A stretch of DNA of 64,000 nt from Siphonodentalium dalli (lineage: Eukaryota > Mollusca > Scaphopoda > Gadilida > Siphonodentaliidae), in NCBI GenBank assembly GCA_032622095.1, contig CP136061.1:236857815-236921814 (forward strand), in the 5' to 3' direction. The position numbers and the translations under genes are program-made. The notes under the pieces are model-generated. The model was not told where the DNA came from. It was given only the letters and a program-made list of their open reading frames with translations, and did not search any database. Numbering within the stretch: position 1 is the stretch's first letter; each line of letters opens with the position of its first letter. Below, piece after piece: positions 25,501 to 33,441 of the stretch.

Positions 25501-28245
25501 GAGGTCCCCAGAGGGTGAATTTGGTGATGCTAGCCCACTATGTGGGGTAGCATCACTAAATTCACCCTCTGGGGACCTCATTCTGCAAATGACAGACACA
25601 CTATTTCAAGGCTTGTCTTCATCCTATAACCTGCCAACTTTTTTCTAGATTCAGAAAATAGATGAGGTTTGGGAGTATTTATCAGTTACATTGATTCCAC
25701 GGCTGTGTACAGGCTCCTATACTTATGATGAGGTCAGCGTACTTGTCGGTGCGATCAGACTCAGACAAGCTAGGATATCCAAGAAGGGTAAGTCTCATCA
25801 AATCTAGGAACCGCGCTCTCTACTCAAGCCTTGAAATATTTGCTGAATGAGGTCCCCAGAGGGTAAATTTAGTGACACAATCTTGCACAGCGGGCTAGCG
25901 TAACCAAATTCACCCTCTGGGGACCACATTCTGCTTAGGTCTCAATTGCTATAGGAGACCTGGGATCAGATTGAAGTTTCCCGATGTTGAAGATTGTGAT
26001 GTTCGCCCATTAGTCACCTCAATAATCAGGGCTTATAATTAAACACAAATGGATTCATGTAAATATCCAATCAACAAAAATTACGAGAATCCAATTGGAT
26101 TCGCGCTGTATATGCACTAAGATTCACGTCTTATTGCGACTGTTTTAATCTACTGAGCTTCTAGGTTTGACACTGTTATCATAACACCACTTTTATCTAT
26201 GCTGAAGTCATTGATGCATGCGCTAATATACAAAACAATTACATACTCACGAACAGTCTCAAGGTCACAGGCTTATAGCAAGATTTTTTAAATGAATATG
26301 ATTCTGAAAAAATATAGTATTTAAAAAAAATTCCAAAGATTTTGTGTTGTAGATGAAGTCACGTGATCGGTGCGTATATGCATATATGTCTTTGGGTGTT
26401 TGGGGTCTATTGTGCCAGGGACCTGTGGAACCGCGTGAATCGAAGTGGATTCTCGTCAGTTCGTTTGCGCGAATATTTACGCGAATGGATTTGTGGATTC
26501 GCGTCGAATTTTAAGGCCTGCTTTTCAGGATTTAGTCGGAAATATGGCTTGTTGCCATTCATCGGAAAGCTCTCCCCGAGAGATTTCCGATGAATGGCAA
26601 CAACCCATATTTCCGACTAAATCCTGAAAAGTTACCCATAATTCTGCTGTGTTTAAGGAGTCGATTAATTAGGGCATTACTGTATGTAGTTTAACATGAA
26701 AGTTAGATTATTATACACCATTATGACCATAAGATGTCACTCTTTCCAATATATATAGCATCGGGTATTGATTTGTTAGGTCAAATCAATTAGTAAAATA
26801 GACTACAATTCCTGCCACAAACCATGGATGTAACTCATGTCATACAAATGGCAGTGGGATTTTCTCGTACTAAAACTAGCATCTCGCAATCCCAATATCT
26901 TAGCTGGTTTTAGTACGAGCAGACTTGGACTACCAGAAGCAGTGACCTGTCAGATTGACTGGTGTACATGTTGAGCCCTAGCTGCTATTTGCTTATCATT
27001 CCTTCCTTTATTTCAGACTTATGTGAACCTGGTTACTATGGCACCGCTGTCTGCGTGAGTGTCAGTGAATATTCCTACATCACGGAAGATACAAGAGACT
27101 ATAACGGCTCGTGGGATATTCCATTAACAGGGACTACTGATCTCAAGACTTTTTGGCATTACTCACATAAAAGTGACCTCTCAACCTCACCCTTCTATGG
27201 TCAATTTGCTTTATATTCAGGAGGGGGTTATGTTGTTTTGCTGCCCGGGAATTTAAGCAAATCAGCCTCCACCATACAAAAATTAGTAGAATCTAATTGG
27301 ATCGACAGGGGAACAAAGGCATTGTTTGTGGAATTCACGCAATTCAATCCTAGTGTAAACATATTCAGCGTTACTAGGTTGACATTGGAGTGCACGAACA
27401 TTGGACGGATTTATCCAGTAAATCACATCCATACAGCTAAACTCTATATATTCACAGACATGATGGACATAATTGTGATGGTGTTCCAGCTGATATTCTT
27501 CATCCAGACAGCGATTCTCACTGTGAATGAGGTTCGTCGGATTAGAAGAGTCAAATTTTTTACCTACATCCGTCAACCATGGAACCACATTGAGATTACA
27601 ATTCTTCTGCTGTGTTACTCTACCATAGCGCTGTATATGAAGAAAATTATCCTGATTGGAACTACACTCAGAACATTTAAATCTTCCGATCGCCTAGAAT
27701 TTGTTGACTTCTATACTGCAGTTTATTGGGATAATCTTGCCAACGTCATAGCTGCGTTTTTATCAGCAGCATTATCACTGAAAACATTGTATCTGTTCAG
27801 GTTCAACGTCAAAACAACCTACCTCCTAGAAACACTGATAGAATGTGGATACAAACTCATAGCTTTTGGAATCTATGCAATCTTAATACTTATAGCATTT
27901 GCTCATAGTGGAACAATAATATTTGGATCGATTCTAGAAGACTACAGCAACATATCCAAAGCATTCATGTCGTTATGGGCTGGGGTGCTTGGTGAGATTG
28001 ACTTCTATGGTTACGAGGAAGCTAATCGCGTGTTAGGACTAGTGTTTTACTTTTTGTTTGTGTTCTTTGTAATTCACATCCTGATGACATTCATGGTGGC
28101 GTTAGTCTTGGATGCATTCAGAAGGGTCCGCAGGAGACTCTCAACACAGGTGAATGAAGCAGAAATAATTGATTATATAGCTTTCCGATTACTGCTGGCA
28201 TTGGGCATCAAAACAAAGACTCAAAAGTATATATGTGTGAAGTAA
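4374..28245 (+). CDS. Polycystin-1-like membrane protein, 7 exons, 5' incomplete
   Basis: The joined exons (4374-4549, 5019-5120, 9059-9631, 10557-10813, 13562-13857, 25649-25787, 27017-28245) total 2772 nt, or 923 residues plus TAA. Every junction is GT-AG and keeps frame. Order of parts: PLAT domain (residues about 1-125), two membrane segments, a basic cytoplasmic loop, two more membrane segments, S1, the extracellular polycystin domain, S2-S5, a pore loop and S6, with a short C-tail lacking an obvious coiled coil. This is the PKD1-family layout after the first membrane helix. Known relatives are ciliary or gamete membrane receptor-channel subunits that pair with PKD2-type proteins; the partner and tissue here are unknown. 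The upstream GPS/GAIN part was not found. Introns are 0.47, 3.9, 0.9, 2.7, 11.8 and 1.2 kb. A PKD1L-type paralogue cannot be chosen by eye. Confidence 0.93.
4828..4980. mobile_element. Palindromic TA-flanked MITE in intron 1
   Basis: The element begins CAGTAATGCCCTAATTAATT and ends with the inverse of that sequence, flanked by TA on both sides, consistent with a Tc1/mariner-type non-autonomous element. Its interior is nearly one palindrome. Just upstream (4791-4827) a second inverted end forms a nested mini-palindrome. Related copies lie at 26523-26682, 46271-46480, 60780-60955 and, as a solo end, 62085-62135. Confidence 0.8.
5019..5120 (+). CDS. Polycystin exon 2 (second part of PLAT)
   Basis: It encodes 33 complete codons with the strong PLAT signature DWFIIHTNESLGELTHITVW followed by HDNSGHNPSW. 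The acceptor is ATTATAG before 5019 and the donor ATG|GTATAA at 5121. It starts by completing the Arg codon of exon 1 and leaves TG, which exon 3 completes to Trp. Confidence 0.93.
5164..5556. mobile_element. TTAA-flanked MITE with CCCTTTACCC ends (copy 1)
   Basis: It is bounded by TTAA at 5160-5163 and 5557-5560, with terminal inverted repeats CCCTTTACCCAACA and TGTTGGGTAAAGGG. The TTAA target and CCC...GGG ends fit a piggyBac-type non-autonomous element. It carries a pair of 68-bp palindromes on one side and a 147-bp unique segment on the other. The copy at 45781-46113 has the same content in inverted order. Confidence 0.82.
5313..5530. repeat. Pair of 68-bp palindromes (pair 1)
   Basis: The palindromes at 5313-5381 and 5462-5530 each fold on themselves (arm GCCAATGCATTCTCTTATAT onward, centre GACC-ATA-GGTC). 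They are in opposite orientation to each other around an 80-bp AT-rich spacer. The small ORFs crossing them are artefacts of the repeats. Confidence 0.88.
5561..7794. other. Intron 2, mostly unrecognised
   Basis: There is a short CCACCT microsatellite near 5689-5703. An imperfect inverted repeat near 6876-6940 pairs GGGGATTCGAGCATG with its near-complement. A 27-bp direct duplication lies near 7020-7070. The 115-aa ORF at 7220-7567 has no recognisable features. No exon or RNA gene was identified. Confidence 0.45.
7795..8600. repeat. Helentron-associated-like repeat with ~140-bp tandem units
   Basis: Units at about 8099, 8244 and 8381 begin TTTGGGGTCATTCGGCC and contain CAGCCATCTTGGATTTTACT and a GAAATTTG core. 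The leading part (7795-7945) is related to 54925-55055. The same unit type recurs at 63380-64000, so this is one dispersed family. It is non-coding. Confidence 0.7.
8601..9058. other. End of intron 2
   Basis: Nothing recognised apart from the exon 3 acceptor, ATTATGTCCTCAG, ending at 9058. Confidence 0.5.
9059..9631 (+). CDS. Polycystin exon 3 (PLAT end, two membrane segments)
   Basis: The acceptor is GTCCTCAG before 9059 and the donor ACG|GTAAAT at 9632. It encodes about 190 residues. The PLAT tail has FIYNNWLALDTGFG. Next comes the PKD1-family hallmark GHLWSSIFIKPYYNDFTRVQ and RLSC, then a membrane segment (ALCTLLLLMLTNIMF). A second segment is LIIGIESALMVFPISVVMF. A strongly basic, Glu/Lys-rich cytoplasmic loop follows (FEKTERRRREADK to the exon end). 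It begins by completing the Trp codon of exon 2 and leaves CG, completed to Arg by exon 4. Confidence 0.95.
9632..10322. other. Intron 3 with an old repeat fragment
   Basis: Around 9765-9860 lies a fragment with GGGGGTTATACTGG and the core GAATGAAATTTGGTATGTAT, like other repeats in this window. The rest is AT-rich and unrecognised. Confidence 0.5.
10323..10523. mobile_element. TTAA-flanked MITE upstream of exon 4
   Basis: TTAA flanks at 10319-10322 and 10524-10527 enclose imperfect inverted ends (TTCTTTCTTTACTAAAT and ATTTAGTAATGAGAGGG). Inside the left end is CGACAAGTAGTTCCCTTAGG, which recurs inverted in the element at 13004-13509, so the two are one family. It ends about 30 bp before exon 4. 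Confidence 0.68.
10557..10813 (+). CDS. Polycystin exon 4 (two membrane segments)
   Basis: The acceptor is TTTATTTCAG before 10557 and the donor CAAG|GTGCAG at 10814. It encodes about 86 residues opening with the family motif LPWWCVYINW. The membrane segments are CLVLVTSLSASYFIMLYGL and SFIQSAFVTQPIRVAVVAAI. The block WLISFLTSFIQSAFVTQP is highly typical of polycystin-1 proteins. It starts in phase with exon 3 and leaves one G, which exon 5 completes to Asp. Confidence 0.95.
10814..11339. other. Start of intron 4
   Basis: AT-rich; no gene or repeat recognised. The 95-aa minus ORF overlapping exon 4 is an antisense shadow. Confidence 0.5.
11340..12192. mobile_element. TTAA-flanked element with six CTACGAG palindromes
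   Basis: TTAA at 11336-11339 and 12193-12196 flanks inverted ends CACGTTCGCTGCC and GGCAGTGAACGTG, consistent with a piggyBac-type non-autonomous element (853 bp). Inside are six 18-bp near-palindromes CTACGAGTTAACTCGTAG or CTACGAGATAACTCGTAG at about 11354, 11396, 11727, 11791, 11960 and 12022. The last four form two larger hairpins with the GGCACC/GGTGCC phrase next to them. No transposase is visible. Confidence 0.82.
12236..12345. repeat. Dispersed repeat fragment
   Basis: A short hairpin-like start (TACCCCTGCAACCAAGTTGG then GGGTATA) is followed by CTTGTCCGTCCGTCTGG and, near 12353, a GAAACTTGGCATC core. It resembles the fragment near 9765. It is non-coding. Confidence 0.5.
12346..13003. 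other. AT-rich intron sequence
   Basis: Nothing recognised; strongly AT-rich. Confidence 0.5.
13004..13509. mobile_element. TTAA-flanked MITE upstream of exon 5
   Basis: TTAA at 13000-13003 and 13510-13513 flanks inverted ends CCCTTTCTTGACTAAAT and ATTTGGTAAAGAGAGGG. A local foldback (GGAAATGTTCAG and inverse) lies at about 13404-13470. The right part matches the element at 10323-10523 in inverse orientation. It ends about 50 bp before exon 5. Confidence 0.72.
13562..13857 (+). CDS. Polycystin exon 5 (cytoplasmic loop, S1 helix)
   Basis: The acceptor is TTTTATCGCAG before 13562 and the donor GAG|GTATGG at 13858. It encodes about 98 residues: an acidic, Pro-containing cytoplasmic stretch, an amphipathic part (AFMKTIRNKLEMDQRAIEVI), then the S1 membrane helix (LLTYFSSLAIILFIIHS) and the start of the extracellular domain (PVYYAMTSSIKNIFLDPP). 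The family usually has a Tyr-Tyr at this point just outside the membrane. It ends in phase 0. The next exon is 11.8 kb away. Confidence 0.93.
13866..14082. repeat. Palindrome pair 2, degenerate, with TTAACC end
   Basis: It starts TTAACCTTTCCATGACTGGA only 8 bp past the exon 5 donor; the same end in inverse orientation occurs at 25216-25239. It contains two degenerate copies of the 68-bp palindrome (13917-13984 and 14014-14082). The other end was not defined. Confidence 0.65.
14160..15065. repeat. Dispersed repeat family A (copy 1, +)
   Basis: It shares with 16780-17300, 19980-20460 (inverse), 45060-45650 and 48690-49215 the phrases ATTTTACAGAACGCGGTATA, TTTCAACAAGAAATGAACAG and CAAAATATGGAAAATGGTAA. 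Parts read AAGATGGC or CAAAATGGC, a phrase common in these repeats. It is non-coding and its superfamily is not recognised. Confidence 0.7.
15066..15759. repeat. Repeat with CCCGGACAACGTCGGGC end
   Basis: From about 15100 to 15465: a TGTATGTATGTATG microsatellite, a CCGATCGGGACGAAACTTGG core, two direct units ending GATCTCGGAAACGGGTGGAG, then GCCCGGACAACGTCGGGCTC and CGGCTAGTTATATATATATA. The end matches, inverted, the start of the repeat at 1085. From about 15480 to 15759 nothing is recognised. Confidence 0.6.
15760..16574. repeat. 45-bp minisatellite, left block
   Basis: Degenerate units of about 45 bp carry GGAGTGACTGTATGGTCATG and GTGTATATGTATAC. Because the period is divisible by three, several frames stay open on both strands and give repetitive peptides; these are not genes. 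The array resumes at 20777 after an inserted element. Confidence 0.85.
16575..20776. mobile_element. 4.2-kb element with ~660-bp terminal inverted repeats
   Basis: The ends read GTGTGGTCGTCGGAGGGTT (left) and its near-inverse before ACCACGACCACACTATA (right). Segments 16583-17240 and about 20090-20745 are long inverted repeats (TATACACGAGATTCTCCCGC, AAGATGGCGTCCAACATGG, family A sequence). A further partial copy lies near 19905-20070. Minisatellite continues on both sides, so this is an insertion into the array. The interior (about 17500-19850) has no recognised protein; the 92-aa minus ORF at 17833-18111 matches nothing I know. A large foldback element or composite of two inverted copies is plausible. 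Confidence 0.68.
20777..21660. repeat. 45-bp minisatellite, middle block (+)
   Basis: Same unit as 15760-16574 in the same orientation. ORFs of 90-142 residues here are frame-preserving repeat translations. Confidence 0.85.
21661..22290. repeat. 45-bp minisatellite, inverted block
   Basis: After a short non-repeat junction (about 21661-21770) the same minisatellite runs in opposite orientation (CATACAGTCACT, TATACCTATTCACCTCACC) to about 22285. The flip marks an inversion or foldback inside the array. Confidence 0.8.
22291..22685. other. Unrecognised intron DNA
   Basis: No gene or repeat recognised. Confidence 0.45.
22686..23801. mobile_element. Helentron-associated-like element, five 161-bp units
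   Basis: It begins with a hairpin AGTCGAGTTTTTTTCCAAAA + CTCGACT. Tandem units have period 161-162 bp (TCAGCTCGTTAGCGCGATAA at 22901, 23062, 23223, 23384 and about 23546). Each unit holds GATTGAAATTTGGTATATAG. It ends with a small hairpin GCATCTCTGATGC followed by CACCTCTTG. A 3' hairpin close to the terminus plus internal tandem units is the design of non-autonomous Helentron relatives (HINE, bivalve pearl-type); I assign it by architecture only. Confidence 0.72.
23802..25073. other. Intron 5 stretch, unrecognised
   Basis: A short AGT trinucleotide microsatellite lies near 24437-24454. No exon was recognised; the antisense ORFs have no features of note. Confidence 0.45.
25074..25239. repeat. 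Palindrome pair 3 (one full, one half)
   Basis: A full palindrome at 25074-25142 (GCCAGTGCATTCTCTTATAT arm) is followed by a half copy to about 25199. It ends with GGAAGCTCCAGTCAAGGAAG + GGTTAA, the inverse of the end found at 13866. Confidence 0.75.
25362..25615. mobile_element. hAT-like foldback with 8-bp TSD
   Basis: The ends are CAAGCCTTGAAATAGT and its inverse, flanked by the perfect 8-bp duplication TCTTCATC (25354-25361 and 25616-25623). The interior consists of repeated inverted segments with GCAGAATGAGGTCCCCAGAG. An 8-bp TSD points to the hAT superfamily. It ends 33 bp before exon 6, beside its polypyrimidine tract. Related pieces are at about 25835-25940 and 53086-53358. Confidence 0.82.
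25649..25787 (+). CDS. Polycystin exon 6 (extracellular domain start)
   Basis: The acceptor is CTTTTTTCTAG before 25649 and the donor AAGG|GTAAGT at 25788. It encodes 46 residues with the family phrases IQKIDEVWEYLSVTLIPRL and VLVGAIRLRQARI (compare the PKD1-type 'W-x2-L...L-G-x-x-R-L-R-Q' pattern). It begins in phase 0 and leaves one G, which exon 7 completes to Asp. It is not duplicated in the right arm, so the second copy of exon 7 has no matching exon 6 in the window. Confidence 0.92.
25788..26387. other. Intron 6 start with a hAT-like fragment
   Basis: The piece 25835-25940 repeats the CAAGCCTTGAAAT end and the GAATGAGGTCCCCAGAGGGT interior of the element at 25362. The remainder is unrecognised. 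Confidence 0.6.
26523..26682. mobile_element. Palindromic MITE, truncated copy (left arm)
   Basis: It contains the TTTAGTCGGAAATATGGCTT palindrome and one terminal AGGGCATTACTG next to TA; the other end is missing. The mirror copy is at 60780-60955, so it predates the duplication. Confidence 0.78.
27017..28245 (+). CDS. Polycystin exon 7 (polycystin domain, S2-S6, pore)
   Basis: One exon of 408 codons plus TAA, with acceptor TTCCTTTATTTCAG before 27017. It holds the extracellular polycystin domain (FALYSGGGYVVLLPGN, DRGTKALFVEFTQFNPSVN), S2 (IIVMVFQLIFFIQTAILTV), S3 (ITILLLCYSTIALYM), S4 (LANVIAAFLSAALSLKTLYL), S5 (LIAFGIYAILILIAFAHSG), pore loop (AFMSLWAGVLGEIDFYGYEE), ANRVLG, and S6 (FYFLFVFFVIHILMTFMVAL). 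The filter region LGE resembles the LGD of PKD2-type channels, so a conducting pore is conceivable. The C-tail is about 45 residues with no coiled coil seen. The 101-aa antisense ORF at 27283-27588 is a shadow. Confidence 0.96.
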
Positions 28246-29819
28246 ACTCAGGTGAAATTACTAAGACATCTGTTACAAGATTTTGTTAAGCTGCTGGACT
28301 CAAAATATATATAAGTAAAAAGCAGTTTGGCCATGCAAAGTCAAATTCCCATTTCTCAGATCTGCACGCGTGTACAACCTTTTTATTCGCGTTTGTATGC
28401 ATTTTATACAAAACAGATATGGTGGCTGATTTAGGACATAAACAGAAATATTTTTATCTTGAAATTTTTAGATAGCTTCTCGAAATTTCAACTTAACATG
28501 TCGAAATTTCGACTTAGCATCTCAAAATTTCAAGATAAGATCTCGAAATTTTGACATACTATCTTCATATTTCTAGATAACTTCACATATATGCATTTGT
28601 TGGGAGTATTACATTCTCATCACATGCAATTCAAATGGAGAGAAACGACCTCACCTTATTTCGATTGCCGAACAACTATGGTTGAAAAATTTAGTCCCCC
28701 CCCCCCCCCCTGGGCTAAGGTACATGTACGTAGTATAGATTTTCCACTGGAGCTCTTGGTAGACAGCATTTGAAAATAGGCCCGAGTTTTAGGCTTATGT
28801 TTTCTAAGTTTAGTCCAAATAAACCTGTAAATTTGGGCTACAAGATCCAGCCATGTATTCAGACTATTAATTTTCTACAACTTTCACAATTTCCAAGTGG
28901 AGGCGACCAATTTCCATCCAGTGAAGATAACTAAATAACCAAATTGGGGTGGGGTCCTGCCTGCTAATATCATTAGATGGTATAGGTTGTGCATGGAGCC
29001 ATTTCATAAGCATGCCTTCGAGCAGTGTTGTACCACAGCCACCTGGGAGTTAAGTTATGCATTTTCTGGAAGGGTGTCAGTTGTCAAGGGGTTATTTCGC
29101 CCTCCCGGAATTCATATCCATGCAAGTGAGGGCAAATCCAGAGTATGGGTACAGACTCCAATTTTGCGATATGAGACCATTTCACCCTTCTGGAAAATGC
29201 ATAACTTAAATTACCAGAGAGAATTACGGACTGAATTTAAAGTAGTATTCCTATATACCATACACAGGCACGTCCCAGGGGAACGGGAACTATTTTTTTC
29301 AACTATAGTTGTGCGGCAATCAAAATAAAATGAGGTCGTTTCTCTCCATTTGAGTTGCATGTGATGTGAATGTATTACTCAAACGAACTTATATATGTGA
29401 AGTTATCTAAAAATTTCGAGATGTTATATCAAAATTTCGTGATAGTACATGTATGTCTAAATTTCGAGATCTTATCTCAAAATTTCGAAATACTATCTTG
29501 AAATTTGGTCATAACATCTTGAAATTTCAAGATAGTATGTCGAGATGTTATGTCGAAATTTCGAGATCTTATTTCAAAATTTAGAGAAGTTATCTCAAAA
29601 TATTTGAAATAAAAATATTTTTGTTTTATTTCCTAAATCAGCCACTGTAAACAGTGACCCGTTTCCAATTTTAAATTTCCGATTCATTACTGTAATTTGT
29701 AACCATGAGTTAAACACACATTGTTTTGCGTCTGCAAACTCAAGTCTTATCAACTAACGTCTTATCAACTAACTTTTTATACGCCCATTTTTAAAAATGG
29801 GGCAATGTTATTGGTATTA
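28246..29819. repeat. 3' flank with degenerate ATCTCGAAATTTC repeats
   Basis: At about 28470-28590 and 29400-29610 are irregular ~20-bp units of the type ATCTCGAAATTTCGA / TTATCTCAAAATTTC. Between them, 29050-29215 is a foldback (TAAGTTATGCATTTTCTGGA and inverse). A C-tract lies near 28689. A possible polyA signal AATAAA is near 28818, more than 500 bp past the stop. The mirror is at 57700-59130. Confidence 0.6.
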
Positions 29820-30496
29820 GGCCATAAAAAAAAAAGTGTTTTGGTTCTCGGGCAATTTTTTTTCTTCAAATCAATGAGGGAGGGAGGGTTTTATTTTTTT
29901 TTATTTTTTTTTTTTCTGCGCATAGTAAGCATAGACAAAGATACCTTCCTCTGTCTAGTAATAACCAGAAAGGTAGAGGGAACTGTTATGCATATAAACT
30001 CATTTAGTCTTATATAAAAATGACATTGTACTACTAGTGTATGACTGGGATTACCTAACAATATATAATGCCCCTGACATTAACTACTGTTATTGTTGTC
30101 TAAAAACTGATACCTCCCCATTCTAATATGTGATCCTGAATTTAGTCCTGTGCCTTTCAATTGTATAAAGTTACAATTAGTGTAAGTTGTTCACAATGAC
30201 TAATTGCAAGAAGAGCATGAGGATCAGCTAATCATTTTCTTAATTGTAGTCATCTACTTCATGTTGTAAGCCTGCAAGTAACTTTTTAACATGTTAAACA
30301 TTACATGTTAGAGCTCAATGCACACTAATATTCAACACATATCTGCTATCGACATGTTGATAAAATAAAAAAAAATTCTTTGTTTTTTTCGCAAGTTTTT
30401 TTGTCATAACATCAGGCAATGCAATAAAAAGGCCTAATGCGGCCCTTTTTATTCAATGCGGCGGTGCCTGAGAACCAAAACTTTTTTTTTTTGGCC
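29820..30496. mobile_element. PIF/Harbinger-like MITE, 677 bp, TTA duplication
   Basis: The TSD TTA is at 29817-29819 and 30497-30499. Ends are GGCCATAAAAAAAAAAGTGT and the inverse of GGCCAAAAAAAAAAAAGTTT, continuing GGTTCTCRGGCA. The right arm (near 57571-57575) has the uninterrupted site with a single TTA, proving a clean insertion in the left arm after the arms separated. The TSD and GG-rich end fit PIF/Harbinger. Confidence 0.88.
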
Positions 30497-30499
30497 TTA

Positions 30500-31950
30500 T
30501 GTCTGTTGGGGCATCCATCAGGGCATTTATTCATTCGAGCCTTAGGTGATCAAGGGAGTAGCCTAAGACAAAGAGTGTTTGACATGATGACAAAAGAATA
30601 CCTAATGCCTGTTATTCCGCACAGGACAAGGTGGTCATTAATAGTGGAGCAGCCAAATGCCAAAAGTGGTCGGGTACCCTACCCTCGGTAGAACAAGTTG
30701 AAACCAACTTTTTCTGGAAAGTAAATCTATATCATATATGAAAATGATTCTTGGGCTTGCCAGAATTGGTGGCAGCTATGTACGGTAAGACTATATGTGA
30801 AGGTACCCTACCGAAAAATATTTTCAGCGGTTGACCAGCAATACACAATTGGTTACAAGTTAATCAAATCACAATAAACACATTTTTCACGAAGATTTAT
30901 AAATTTGAGACATTGTCAAAGCTCATCTGATTTTTGTTTATATACCTGACCGCCTATGTTGGTCTCCGTCATAACGCACACACAATAAATCGCCATTTAA
31001 TATTGGAAACACATATTCTAGCTAATAGATCGCTATGAATAATACCATATAAGACGTTCTTTGCCCATATATCGTATTAGTTGTTCACAAAGTGTTGACA
31101 TTAAATTAACCGCCATAGTGGATGTAATTTCACAATATTGTTTTCTTTATCATATTCAGCACAAATGAATTCCAAAATTTATGCGTAATTATTTCTGGCG
31201 CATTTGTGTGGAAGTTTGTGACTGCAGGGGTGGTTAAGTTTTTTGTCTATTATTTCATCAATTGATAATATGGATTAATGGTGAATCTAATGTTTGATAT
31301 GAAATGTTCTATGTAGTCAGTACAATGATATACAATATAGCATAGGGGATGTTCACTTTCTGTATTTGTTGTATGTCCGTTCACCAAGTTTTAAAATTAA
31401 AATTGGCTGCCATATTGAATGCCATCTTGGATTATGATACTCTTCTAATAACAAATCTGGATGGCAATTCTCACTTGTCAGTTCGTATGTGTATTCTACA
31501 TTAAATATACCAAATATTGCGCAGTATGTTTCCAATCCCAGGCGATAACTGTTTCAAATTCTATGACATTGGACGGCGGGATAAATTTTTGCCTTTTATT
31601 TTACCAATTGATAAGATGTATTAATGGTGAAATTAATTTTTGATATGAAATAATATTCTGTGGTCATTACAATCATATACATTTTACCACTGGGAACGTT
31701 CCTTTTCTAGATTTCGCGAATGAACCTTCACTAAGTCTTAAAATTAAAACTGACTGCCATCTTGGATTTCGATACTTTTGTAATAGTGAATATGGATGGA
31801 AATTCACATTTTATACTTGTTATGTGTGTTCTACATTAAATAGAAGCAAATACTATGCACTATTCTTTAATTCTGGGATCCAATCCCTGGCGATGCCTAT
31901 ATTTTGAATTGTATGACATTGGCGGAGAGTTTAAGTTTTTGCCTATCATT
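30500..31950. repeat. Arm sequence with a two-unit ~348-bp tandem repeat
   Basis: The segment TTGATAATATGGATTAATGG at about 31262 recurs at about 31610 with the surrounding ~345 bp (GACATTGG, CATCTTGGATT and AACCTTCACTAAGT-like phrases). The mirror copy is at about 56105-56850. The first part (30500-31200) is unrecognised and non-coding. Confidence 0.65.
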
Positions 31951-32880
31951 AGTCGAGTTTTTTTCCAAAACTCGACTTATAGTTTGATGGGGGACGGTGA
32001 GCGGACGGGCGGCGTGTTTTGCTTATAACTCAACCGTTTATTGACGGATTAAAAAAATATTTGGTGTGTGAGTACATATCCATGCACGTAAGCTGCAGAC
32101 TAAAAATCGGGTTCGTCCGCACATTTATTACAGAGTTATGGCCCTTTGCCATTTTTCACTGATTTTCAGCTCGTTAGCGCGATAACATCAACAAACGTTA
32201 TCCGATTTAATTTGAAATTTGGTATATAGGTGTCTCCCAAGAATATCTCAGACGAGTTCGAAAACCGGCCTGGTCCGATAAAATTTGATAGAGTTATGGC
32301 CCTTAATTAGTCATTTTTCACGAATTTTCAGCTCGTTAGCGCGATAACTTCAACAAACATTATCCGATTTGATTGAAATTTGGTATATAGGTGTCTCCCA
32401 AGAATATCTCGGCCGAGTTCGAAAATAGGCCAGGTCCGATAAAATTTGATAGAGTTATGGTCCTTAAGTAGTCATTTTGTACGAATTTTGAGCTCGTTAG
32501 CGCGATAACTTCAACAAACGTCATCCGATTTAACTAAAATTTGGTATATAAGTGTCTTCCAATAATATCCTGGCCTGGCCCAATAAAATTTGATGGAGTT
32601 ATGGCCCTTAATTAGTAATTTTTCGTGAATTTTTAGCTCGTTAGCGCGATAACTTCAACAAACGTCCTCCGATTTGTTTAAAATTTGGAATACACATACT
32701 TGCCAAGAATATTTCGGACGAGTTCGAAAACCAGCCTGGCCCGATAAAATTTGATAGAGTTATGGCCCTTAATTATTCATTTTTTGATTTTACCTATTAA
32801 TTAGTCTACCGATACTGATGCACACCAATTGGCGGTAAGCCATCGAAAACAAGACACAGCATCTCTGATGCTACCTCTTG
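31951..32880. mobile_element. Helentron-associated-like element, four units (left arm only)
   Basis: Same family as 22686-23801: AGTCGAG hairpin at the start, units at about 32166, 32328, 32489 and 32634, 3' hairpin GCATCTCTGATGC and terminal CTACCTCTTG. The right arm has the empty site at about 56096-56105 (CCTATCATTTTATTATATG), showing insertion into a run of T. Insertion at TT is typical of Helentrons. Confidence 0.8.
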
Positions 32881-33441
32881 TTTTATTATATGTAGGATTA
32901 GGATACTAAAGTTAATACCTCCAGGTAACAAATACTCCACTCTTTCCAAACACATATGACACAATAGGCTAGATCAAGCGTTTTAGTTTTGTATAGAGTT
33001 GACGGGTGACATTTTCTTTGAATCATCATGAGTTTTTGATGCAGAACGTTACATTCTATACAATGAAATTGCGATATCTTAAACAAACCAGAACAAATAA
33101 GAACTTTCGGAGTTAGTATCACCATGCGCCACATAATAACAAATATATCTGTTTATTATGATTTGTTCATCTTTTAACCAATTGTCTATTATTGGTAAAC
33201 AGCCTAAAATAGGCTAATTTTTCTGTATGGTACCTTCACAAATAGTTTTACCATACATAGCTGCTTGCGGTAAGGCCAACAATCATTTTCGTAAACAATC
33301 TAGATTTACCTTCCAGAAAATGTTGATTTCAACTTGTTCTACCAAGGGTAAGTGTATCTCGAAAACTAAGGCCCTTTTTGGATTTGGCCACTCCACTATA
33401 AGTGGTCAAAAAGAACAAAGAAAAGACCACTTAAGGCTCAA
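32881..33441. other. Arm sequence, unrecognised
   Basis: It matches the right arm at about 55545-56095 inverted. A small hairpin (GGCCACTCCACTATAAGTGG) lies near 33380. The 78- and 101-aa ORFs occur on both arms but have no recognisable features. Confidence 0.5.

Noticed and set aside
27283-27588. 101-aa ORF opposite exon 7 (and its mirror at 59870-60175)
   Set aside because: Antisense shadow of a strongly supported coding exon; no independent features.
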